In this document: piece after piece, positions 16,711 to 24,021 of the stretch
How the letters are laid out: every line of letters starts with the position of its first letter
How positions within the stretch are numbered: position 1 is the stretch's first letter
NCBI RefSeq assembly: GCF_013358405.1
Contig: NZ_CP054836.1
Location: 3,534,001-3,598,000, forward strand
DNA: 64,000 bases
Direction of reading: 5' to 3'
Source of the DNA: Oricola thermophila
GTDB lineage: Bacteria > Pseudomonadota > Alphaproteobacteria > Rhizobiales > Rhizobiaceae
Notes under the pieces: generated by a model
The model's database searches: none
What the model was told of the DNA's origin: nothing
What the model saw: only the letters and a program-made list of their open reading frames with translations
Position numbers and translations under genes: made by a program

Positions 16711-18989
16711 GCGAAGAGCGCCTTGCAACCTTCTTCCTGAGGCGGCTTCGCCACCGGGCAGGAGCCCAGGCACTCCGTCTTGCGGTCGCTGGCGGCATGC
16801 TGCTGCGCTCCGAGGTGAAGGTCGCCGCTGCGGCGATAGCGGTCTACGACGTCATCGTCGACGTCGTCACCGTGCCGCTTGCCGTCCTTCGGCGCAGGCT
16901 CGGGCTGCCTGCGAGGCTGCGTTCGGCAGGACAGGGCAGGGGGACAACAAGGTCAGGCGGTCGTCGCCTGGCGCCCTTCGCGGATGCCCCGATCGACATC
17001 GATCGCGAGCTGGAAGCGATCACGGCGGAATTGCGGGCCGCAAAGGCGCGTCGAGGCGGACGGAAGAAGGGGCGTGCCGCTGCCGCCGTCGACGGTCGCG
17101 GCAAGACTGCCGGGAAGGTCAGGGCATCGACAGAGAGGACAGGGACGGCGGGCGCGGAGGACAGGACAAGACGCGCGCTCTCGGCCACGGCGGAAATCGC
17201 CTCTCTGATGCGCGAGGAGACGGGATCCGGTGCCGCAAAAGACCCGGCAAGGAAAAGACGCTCGTCCCGCAAGCCTGCCGGGCGCCGTGGTCAACCGATC
17301 GACCCGGATCTGCGCGAACGCTTCGTGCGGGCCGTGCGCGCGTGCGGGCTGTCGCCCGATCCGGTCGACGTCGCGACGGTGCTGCTGCTGGCGCGCGCCG
17401 TCTCGCAAAGCGGTCTCTCATGGGAGGTCCTGCGGGAGCGTCTCGCGGCCCCGACGCCGATCGTCACGATCCGCTCGCAGGTCGCAGGTGTCGAGAATGC
17501 CCTGGTCCGGCTGCTGCATGACGGGGTGATCCTGCCGCGGGCAGTGAAGTCATATGGAGGCTATTCTTTCCACGACTACGGACGATACGTGAATCCCGAC
17601 GGTCCGGATGAGGGGCGGCCGATCATCGCCTTCCGCAGCCGCGACCGTGCCTATGCGGAGAAAGGCGAAGACCTGGCGGTCGATGTCGCGCAGGCGGTCT
17701 CCTCGAACATGCCGATCCTCGCGATCGCGGAGGGAAAGCGCAAACTCCCGGCCGAACTTGCCGCTGCAACCAACCTCGACCTGTCCATCGGACCGCTCGA
17801 TGCGTGCATTGTCGGTCGGGTGATCGAGGAAGTGATCGGAAACGCGGCCGTCGACCCGAATGAAGAGACTGATGCGGATGCCTGCGCGCGGATCGGCGAT
17901 TGCTCGATGCTGACGCTGGCCGATCTCACCGCCGCGATCCGTCCGGGCGTCGGCCGGGATCATGCGATTGCCGCGCTGGCGCGGCTTGCCGAGCGACGCC
18001 GCGAGGATGCCGCCAATGAAGACGAGAACGATGACGGCATCGGCAAGGGCGGCAGCTCCTGGTCGCGCCGCGACGAGGGTTCGTCGGGCAGCGAGCTGAT
18101 CAAGCCGGAAGAACCGCCCGCACCCGGTAGCAGCAGGGACGGGCAGTCCGGACCCGACAGGGTCGGCAAGCCGCCTGCTGCCGGGCCGTATCTCGGTCTC
18201 GAGACCCTGTCCGGATATGGCGAGGCCGCGGACTGGGCCCGTGGGGTGAAGCATGATCTTGCGCTCTGGCGCGAGGGAAAGCTCGACTGGTCGGCCATGA
18301 GCACCCGCATCCTGTTGTCGGGCCCGCCGGGCACGGGCAAGACGACCTTCGCAAGGGCTCTTTGCAACACGCTGCAGATCCCGCTGCTCATCACCTCCGT
18401 CACGACCTGGCTGGAACCGGGCTATCTCGGCTCCGTGATCAGGCGCATGAAGCTGGCCTTCGAGGAGGCGGAGAAGAAGAAGCCCGTCATCCTGTTCATC
18501 GACGAGATCGACGCGCTGGGCAGTCGCCAGTCGTTCGACCGCGAGCACGCCGACTACTGGAACTCGGTCGTCAACAGGGCGCTCGAACTGATCGACGGCG
18601 CAAAGGAACGCGAGGGCATCATCATGGTCGGCGCGACCAACAGGCCCGAACAGCTGGATGCGGCTTTGCTGCGCTCCGGCCGTCTCGAGCGCCATGTCCG
18701 GATCGGATTGCCGGATACGGACGCCCGCATCGGCATTCTTGCACATCACCTGGCAAGCGATCTCGTCAACGTGCTGGCGACGGCACCGCCCGCGAAACCG
18801 ACAAACGTCGATGACCACGATGACACGGAACCGGAAAGCGGAGCCGACGGTAGGAATGCCGGATCGAGTGCCGCCGAGGCGCTGCGAAGGGAGGTGGCCA
18901 GGCGCCGGGGATGGCGCGGACGGATCGGTGCGTGGATCGGCAGAAGAGGATCGGGATCGGACAGGGGAGCAGGACGAACCGATGAATGA
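16707..18989 (+). CDS. AAA+ ATPase, FtsH-type motor without protease domain
   Basis: 760 residues. The N-terminus has a hydrophobic segment (ALRLAVAGGMLL...VYDVIVDVVTVPLAV), a basic low-complexity stretch and a helical domain (about 190-440). The AAA module follows: Walker A GPPGTGKTT at 539-547, Walker B VILFIDEID at 594-602, sensor-1 GATNRPEQLD and the arginine-finger segment LLRSGRLERHV, all closest to FtsH/spastin-type motors. The frame ends soon after, without the usual lid and M41 peptidase, which are coded by the next gene through an ATGAATGA overlap. Probably unfolds and feeds substrates to that protease. Confidence 0.85.
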   Translation: MSEERLATFFLRRLRHRAGAQALRLAVAGGMLLRSEVKVAAAAIAVYDVIVDVVTVPLAVLRRRLGLPARLRSAGQGRGTTRSGGRRLAPFADAPIDIDRELEAITAELRAAKARRGGRKKGRAAAAVDGRGKTAGKVRASTERTGTAGAEDRTRRALSATAEIASLMREETGSGAAKDPARKRRSSRKPAGRRGQPIDPDLRERFVRAVRACGLSPDPVDVATVLLLARAVSQSGLSWEVLRERLAAPTPIVTIRSQVAGVENALVRLLHDGVILPRAVKSYGGYSFHDYGRYVNPDGPDEGRPIIAFRSRDRAYAEKGEDLAVDVAQAVSSNMPILAIAEGKRKLPAELAAATNLDLSIGPLDACIVGRVIEEVIGNAAVDPNEETDADACARIGDCSMLTLADLTAAIRPGVGRDHAIAALARLAERRREDAANEDENDDGIGKGGSSWSRRDEGSSGSELIKPEEPPAPGSSRDGQSGPDRVGKPPAAGPYLGLETLSGYGEAADWARGVKHDLALWREGKLDWSAMSTRILLSGPPGTGKTTFARALCNTLQIPLLITSVTTWLEPGYLGSVIRRMKLAFEEAEKKKPVILFIDEIDALGSRQSFDREHADYWNSVVNRALELIDGAKEREGIIMVGATNRPEQLDAALLRSGRLERHVRIGLPDTDARIGILAHHLASDLVNVLATAPPAKPTNVDDHDDTEPESGADGRNAGSSAAEALRREVARRRGWRGRIGAWIGRRGSGSDRGAGRTDE

Positions 18990-19767
18990 AGCTGCAGCAC
19001 TACGAGAACGATACCTGGCAAATGCGGCCGCGACCGCGGAAACGCTGCTGCGCCGTCTTGCATTGAAGACGGCGGGCTTCTCGGGCGCCGATATCGAGCG
19101 GCTGGTCAGGGAGGCCCGTGCCATGGCGCGCCGCGAACAGCGGCCGCTGTCATGGACGGACCTGGAACGCCTGCTCGAAGCCGGGCGGCCGAAGATCACG
19201 GATGGCCTCCGGCGTCGCGCCGCGATCCACGAGGCGGGCCACGCGATTGTCGGTCACCTGCTCGGCATCGGTCGCATCCGCAGTGTCGGCATCGCGGTCA
19301 CGTCAAACGAGGCCGGGCATGTCTGGTCCGAGGAGACCACGGCAGATGAGCAGGTCGAGCCGCGCCTCATGGCCCGGCTTGCCGTCCTCTTGGCGGGCCG
19401 TGCGGCCGAACGCGTCATTCTGGGCACGGTCTCGGCGGGGGCGGGCGGGGATCATGACAGCGATCTTGCCCAGGCCACGAAACTTGCCGCCGACATCGAG
19501 ACGGTCCTCGGTCTTGCACGAACACGGCCGCTGCTTCATCGGCGCATCGAGCCGTTCATGCTGCTGGGGGGACAGGCGAAGGGGCTGGTCCGCCGCATCG
19601 ACCGCCGTCTGCGCCGGGCCGAGAGACAGGCATGCCGCATCGTTCGCGAAAACCGCGATGCCGTGATCGATCTGGCCGCACGGCTGCTCGAAGTGGAGGT
19701 GCTGGAAGGCGAGGATCTACACAGGCTGTTGCCGGAGAGAGAGGGAAGGGGTGGTTCCGTTCCATGA
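18982..19767 (+). CDS. Stand-alone FtsH-type M41 zinc protease
   Basis: 261 residues. Residues about 25-70 resemble the FtsH lid helices (LKTAGFSGADIERLVREARAMA). The M41 peptidase has the zinc site HEAGH at 83-87 and a GGDHDSDLAQAT segment that should give the third, acidic ligand. ATG 18982 lies inside the 3' end of the AAA gene; an upstream in-frame ATG at 18658 belongs to a shadow of that gene. Together the two genes make one FtsH-like machine split in two polypeptides. Both active-site sets look intact. Confidence 0.85.
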   Translation: MNEAAALRERYLANAAATAETLLRRLALKTAGFSGADIERLVREARAMARREQRPLSWTDLERLLEAGRPKITDGLRRRAAIHEAGHAIVGHLLGIGRIRSVGIAVTSNEAGHVWSEETTADEQVEPRLMARLAVLLAGRAAERVILGTVSAGAGGDHDSDLAQATKLAADIETVLGLARTRPLLHRRIEPFMLLGGQAKGLVRRIDRRLRRAERQACRIVRENRDAVIDLAARLLEVEVLEGEDLHRLLPEREGRGGSVP

Positions 19768-19843
19768 CTGCAATCCGGTCGTCAGCCTCCTGGCCGCAAC
19801 CCGAAACAGGTTGCGGGGAAGTCGTCTCACCTTGCCCGCAAAC

Positions 19844-19932
19844 CGATTCAATTTGTGCTCTTTCGATTCCGGACTACGGTCATTCGATTCGGTGCCCGGG
19901 AAATCCGATTCAACACGCGTGAACAACGATTC
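19844..19932. repeat. Five CGATTC iterons at 20-21 bp spacing
   Basis: CGATTC starts at 19844, 19864, 19885, 19906 and 19927, spacing 20, 21, 21, 21: the same face of the helix every two turns. Sequence between copies is not conserved, so this is not a simple tandem duplication. Typical of arrays bound cooperatively by a repressor or replication/transfer initiator. Sits between the protease gene and the small basic-protein gene. Confidence 0.75.
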
Positions 19933-19933
19933 C

Positions 19934-19971
19934 GTAACGGAGAATTCCGTTACTGGCACAAACGGCGTTTG
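19934..19971. promoter_or_regulatory. Two adjacent palindromes after the iterons
   Basis: GTAACGGA (19934-19941) and TCCGTTAC (19946-19953) pair perfectly around a GAAT loop; next, CAAACG-G-CGTTTG (19959-19971) is an odd-centred palindrome. Related palindromes recur at 20730-20782. Candidate operators or a nicking-site hairpin. Confidence 0.6.
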
Positions 19972-20052
19972 CGCGGGCCGGGGTCCGCGGCAAGGGCGGC
20001 GGGTCCGGCGGCAGGCGCAAGGGTGCGAGAACGGAGGAACGAGGAGAGCGGC

Positions 20053-20397
20053 ATGGCGCAGTCACGCGAGGAACGGCTGAGGCGGCAACGCGAGCGGCAG
20101 CGGGAATACCGCAGGCGGCTGCGCGCGGCGCGCAAGCCGTCGCGCGACGACATCGCCCGGGCGGCGTTGCACTGGGCGATCCGCGAGACCATGCAGGATG
20201 AGCAGCAGCTCGACCGTCTCGGGGACCGTGTCATCCCGATCCTGGTCGCCCAGGGCTTCGATCGCAAGAAGTGCGACGAGGCATTCGACGAGCTCGTCGA
20301 GCGCTACAGGCGTGGCTGGGACTTCCAGCGCAGGTTCCCGGAGGACGGGGACAACGGCAAAGACGTAGTCGGCGGGACGAAAGACGGGGCTACGTAA
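20053..20397 (+). CDS. Small basic hypothetical protein
   Basis: 114 residues, ATG 20053 with GAGGAG at 20041-20046. The first 35 residues are strongly basic (REERLRRQRERQREYRRRLR), followed by a helical domain (DIARAALHWAIRETM...AFDELVERYRRGWDFQRRF). No family recognised. A DNA- or RNA-binding role is plausible, and the palindromes and iterons on both sides of the gene could be its targets. Confidence 0.6.
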   Translation: MAQSREERLRRQRERQREYRRRLRAARKPSRDDIARAALHWAIRETMQDEQQLDRLGDRVIPILVAQGFDRKKCDEAFDELVERYRRGWDFQRRFPEDGDNGKDVVGGTKDGAT

Positions 20398-21021
20398 TCC
20401 GCAAGAGTGAGCCGCCGAACGGCGAGAACAGGTGTGGTGAAGCCAGCGATAGGGGCGGCGAGATGTCGTGATCCGGAAGCGGGGAGGGGAGGCCCCGAAC
20501 CGGAACCGTGGTGCACCGCGCGGGAAGGAAGGCTGTCAGTCACCATGTGCCCGGACACGCGAGAACAAGTCGAGGTGCCTTCATCTGCCGGATCTTGCCA
20601 CCTGACATGGTCTATGCCCGGTGTCCTGCCGTCCGGAATGATGACACCTGGGCGATCGGATGCCGCCCTGATCCCGATCCGGCATCGGTCTGTTATGTCC
20701 GTGTCCGGGCCAAATGCCCGACCTCGGTACAAACCGCGTTTGCCCAACGGAAGGTTTGTTCTCCCCGTTACTCCATGTAACGCCGTTTGCAGCTGAATCG
20801 GGGGCGTTGGACGTGTGCAAAAAGTTTTCGCGCGATTTGGGGAGAGGGCCGGAGGCTAATATTCACTGGTCATCAGTATCCTGATTAGGTCTGGCGCCCT
20901 TGGAACACAGTGGCAACTGAATGTGCCGATAGGCACACACGATACCTCAAGACTTATGCCCACCCTCTATTTTTAGTGGTGTGACGCAAATCTTGATGTG
21001 TGTTGCGACCAAAAAGTCGGC
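20398..21021. other. Non-coding region with second palindrome pair
   Basis: No gene is supported. It contains CAAAC-CGC-GTTTG at 20730-20742, the hairpin CGTTAC-TCCAT-GTAACG at 20766-20782, and an imperfect AAAA-G-TTTT palindrome at 20817-20831. The operon upstream ends and the minus-strand vsr gene ends in this space, so terminators are expected, but none with a U-tract is clear. Confidence 0.5.
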
Positions 21022-21486
21022 TCAGGAACGCCTCGCATCGGTTTCACCAATCTCGATCTCTAATTTATGAGATTGCAGCCAGTTCGAGAGAATCTCAGTC
21101 GTGGTGCGAACCTGATCTGGTTTGCGCAATGAGCACTCCCATATAGTCGCCACGCGCCATCCGTCTTCCAGAAGCTTCCTGTGAACCGCCTCATCTCGCG
21201 CGACATTCGCTTCGAACTTCGCTCGCCAGAATTCCGGGCGAGTCGACGGGGTGCTCGTGTAGCGACAACCCTCATGACGATGCCAGAAACAGCCGTGCAC
21301 TAAGATCACAGCGCGGTGTTTAGGAAGAATAATGTCGGGTCGTCCGTGAACTTTTCCGGAGTGAAGCCGAAATCGGAAGCCGCACGCATGCAAAGCCCGC
21401 CGAAGAGCCAGTTCCGGCTTTGTGTTTTTTCCCCGGATTCCCGCCATCATGCGTGATCGAGTCGGCTTGTCCACGATATCGGTCAT
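21022..21486 (-). CDS. vsr: Very short patch repair endonuclease (Vsr)
   Basis: 154 residues. Vsr nicks next to T:G mismatches left by deamination of 5-methylcytosine. Signatures: TRSRMMAGIRGKNTKPE at the N-terminus, the catalytic Asp in GRPDIILPKH and the zinc-associated GCFWHRHEGC. It lies head-to-head with the C5-methyltransferase whose lesions it would repair, the classic dcm-vsr partnership, and fits the restriction-like operon beyond. Confidence 0.93.
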   Translation of the reverse strand: MTDIVDKPTRSRMMAGIRGKNTKPELALRRALHACGFRFRLHSGKVHGRPDIILPKHRAVILVHGCFWHRHEGCRYTSTPSTRPEFWRAKFEANVARDEAVHRKLLEDGWRVATIWECSLRKPDQVRTTTEILSNWLQSHKLEIEIGETDARRS

Positions 21487-21553
21487 GTTCGGCCTGGTCT
21501 TCGTTCTTGAACCTAGTATACAGCAGTCGATTGAAATCCATCAGGAGACCGAT

Positions 21554-23122
21554 TTGGCTCCCACTTTCGGCATTGTCGATCTGTTTGCAGGTCCAGGCGG
21601 ACTCGGCGAGGGATTCGCTTCCCTCGTCGAGGACGATCATGTGCCGTTCCGGATCGGCATTTCGGTTGAGAAAGAGGCCTCGGCCCATCGTACACTGACT
21701 CTGCGCGCGTTCCTACGCGAGTACCAGGCGCGCCATGGCAGCTTGCCGAAACAGTTCATCGATTTTCATGCAGGGGAAATTGCTGAACCGGACTGGTCGG
21801 AAGTCGATGCGTCTGCCTGGCGGTTGGCCGTCGAGGAGGCCCGCGGTCTCGAGCTCGGCACCGAGGCCGCAGCAACAGCGATTGATGCCGCCATCGAGAA
21901 ACTGAAGTCGGGGTACGACGATGCGATCCTGATAGGCGGCCCGCCGTGTCAGGCTTACTCCCTCGTGGGTCGGGCCCGGTCGAGGGGCATGGTTGACTAT
22001 GTCCCGGAGAAGGATGAACGGCACTATCTGTTTCGTGAGTACATCAGGGTGCTCGACAGGCTTCGGCCGGCAGCCTTTGTGATGGAAAACGTCAAGGGCA
22101 TGTTGTCTTCGACGGTCGAGAGCCGGCTCGTGTTCGAGATGCTGATGGAGGACCTTGCTTCCCTCGGCAGTGGCCATGGCCATCAATACGAACTCCGTGC
22201 CATTCGGGTCGAAGACGGGCAGGTCAGTCTGCGGGAGGCGATGCGACCTTCTGACTTCGTTGTGCGTGCCGAAGAGTTCGGGGTTCCGCAGCGGCGTCAC
22301 CGGGTAATCATCGTCGGGATCAGGTCCGATCTGGCGGCCAAGGCGGCCGGAGCCAGCATCGCCGTCTCACAGCGGGCGCGAACTGTCAGTGACGCGATTG
22401 GTACGATGCCGCGCTTGCGGAGTGGCATCAGTCGCGGGGCGGCGGACCGCGCAGCAGACTGGCGGCAGGAGGTTGTCGATGCTGCGAAACTGCTGACGCG
22501 TATCCATGCCGATAAGGGAGATGGGCCGCTCCGGGAAGCTTTTTCCGCGGTTGCAAAGCGAATGAAAAAGGAAGCCCCGGGTAGTCGGGCGGACTCACGT
22601 CTACCCGAGAACTACGGCACTTCGAACGATGAACTGCTACGTTGGCTTGAGCGTCCTCAACTGCGCGCAATTGCTCAACACGAGACACGTGGTCACATGG
22701 TCTCAGATCTCGGTCGATACCTGTTCGCGAGCGTGTTCGCACAGGTGCGCGGCTACAGCCCGAAGGCTGCGGATTTCCCTCTGGAGCTGAGCCCAGATCA
22801 CAGAAACTGGCACACCGGCATCTTCAACGACCGCTTCAGGGTCCAGTTGGCCACTGAAGCCTCAACCACAGTCACGAGCCACATCTCGAAGGACGGACAC
22901 TACTTCATCCACCCTGATCCGGTACAGTGCCGCAGCTTGACGGTGCGAGAGGCCGCCCGGCTGCAAACCTTTCCAGATGACTACCTGTTTCTCGGCAATC
23001 GTACCCAGCAATATATCCAAGTCGGGAACGCGGTGCCGCCGTTCCTAGCACGACAGATTGCCAAACTGGTTTTGAAGAGTGTTGGAGGGGGAACGGAACA
23101 TGGCTACACGATATCGAGTTGA
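21554..23122 (+). CDS. DNA (cytosine-5) methyltransferase
   Basis: About 522 residues. Motif I DLFAGPGGLGEG, motif IV GGPPCQAYSLVG with the catalytic Cys, motif VI FVMENVKG, motif VIII QRRHRVIIVG and motif X VGNAVPPFLA are all present, with a large target-recognition region between VIII and IX. The TTG at 21554 is preferred because AGGAG (21543-21547) precedes it and a TAGTATACAG -10-like element lies upstream; ATGs at 21422, 21449 and 21485 extend into vsr. The 3' end overlaps the opposite-strand DUF2971 gene by 19 bp. Likely the modification arm of the adjoining MZA-type system. Confidence 0.9.
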   Translation: MAPTFGIVDLFAGPGGLGEGFASLVEDDHVPFRIGISVEKEASAHRTLTLRAFLREYQARHGSLPKQFIDFHAGEIAEPDWSEVDASAWRLAVEEARGLELGTEAAATAIDAAIEKLKSGYDDAILIGGPPCQAYSLVGRARSRGMVDYVPEKDERHYLFREYIRVLDRLRPAAFVMENVKGMLSSTVESRLVFEMLMEDLASLGSGHGHQYELRAIRVEDGQVSLREAMRPSDFVVRAEEFGVPQRRHRVIIVGIRSDLAAKAAGASIAVSQRARTVSDAIGTMPRLRSGISRGAADRAADWRQEVVDAAKLLTRIHADKGDGPLREAFSAVAKRMKKEAPGSRADSRLPENYGTSNDELLRWLERPQLRAIAQHETRGHMVSDLGRYLFASVFAQVRGYSPKAADFPLELSPDHRNWHTGIFNDRFRVQLATEASTTVTSHISKDGHYFIHPDPVQCRSLTVREAARLQTFPDDYLFLGNRTQQYIQVGNAVPPFLARQIAKLVLKSVGGGTEHGYTISS

Positions 23123-24021
23123 TAGTGCGATGATGACCGCTTCGCAGTAAGAATTGGTGCGTGGGTGTAGCGATTTGAGAGAACTTCTTCTAATCGACAG
23201 CGGTAATCGTGTGGCATCCTTTCACCCACAACAATCATTTTTATGGCTTTTGGCGGATATTTTCGGAGTATCGGCAAGTCATCTGTCCGGTTGGTCTGTA
23301 CAAGCAGACGTCTTTCGCGTTCATAGCTCCATTCAACAGGTTTCGCGCCAAAGGCGTTCCGCCAGATTTCATGCATCGTTTTGACTGCTTCAGCGCCGGC
23401 CTCTTTGTAATCCTCTGCTCCTGGAGGTAGTTCCGTCCTTCCGTGGGATTCGCTGGCTCTCGCAGCTTCGTCCATAGCAGTCTGGCAGAACCAGTCTTGA
23501 TCCCAAGCTATCCCGTAAACCAAGCTGTCCACGATGGGTGGTTTTTTCAGATAGGCTACATCGAACAGGTACCCCTCGGGATCAGCATTTGCGATCAGCT
23601 CTTCGTCGAATACGATGCAGAACCCGCGGAGACCGCCCCCATAGTGGGACCACATCAGCAAATTGTCCTGTTCGGACCCGAAACAGGCAATTCGAATTCC
23701 TTGTCTCATTTCGAAAAATGGTGGTGCATAATCTTTGCACTCGTCAAAATATTCCTCGGCATTTTCTGCAAAGATCTCGTCGGCAAGCAGTTCATCGACA
23801 GAGTCTGATGGAAAACCCCAAGCTTCAGCGGCAGCAAGGTACCTTTCCGGTTCGACCTTTGGATCGGGTATGCCCTCGCAGATCCTGCTCCAGAATTCGA
23901 ACGGGTCATTGTAAGCTGAGTAGTGCTGACAGAAAATCACCCCGTTCTCCAGGTTTTGGAGAGCGTACTCGGTTGGGCCGCTGAATTTGTACAGCAGCTT
24001 CGCGCTCGCCTCAGTTTGCAT
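23104..24021 (-). CDS. DUF2971 family protein
   Basis: 305 residues. Matches the DUF2971 pattern: an N-terminal LYKFSGPTEYALQNLENGVIFCQHYSAYNDPFE type block, a central LLMWSHYGGGLRGFCIVFD block and a C-terminal KMIVVGERM segment. Biochemical role unknown in the family; it is common in defence islands. It overlaps the AIPR gene by 11 bp, so it is the last gene of the five-gene operon and probably works with it. Confidence 0.8.
   Translation of the reverse strand: MQTEASAKLLYKFSGPTEYALQNLENGVIFCQHYSAYNDPFEFWSRICEGIPDPKVEPERYLAAAEAWGFPSDSVDELLADEIFAENAEEYFDECKDYAPPFFEMRQGIRIACFGSEQDNLLMWSHYGGGLRGFCIVFDEELIANADPEGYLFDVAYLKKPPIVDSLVYGIAWDQDWFCQTAMDEAARASESHGRTELPPGAEDYKEAGAEAVKTMHEIWRNAFGAKPVEWSYERERRLLVQTNRTDDLPILRKYPPKAIKMIVVGERMPHDYRCRLEEVLSNRYTHAPILTAKRSSSHYQLDIV

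Noticed and set aside
18658..18981. Longer N-terminus for the M41 protease from ATG 18658
   Set aside because: This part is out of frame with, and lies inside, the AAA+ coding sequence and gives an arginine/proline-rich shadow; ATG 18982 fits the overlap.
19844..19932. Simple tandem duplication as origin of the CGATTC copies
   Set aside because: Only six bases are shared while the roughly 15 bases between copies differ, so copying of a 21-bp unit is not supported.
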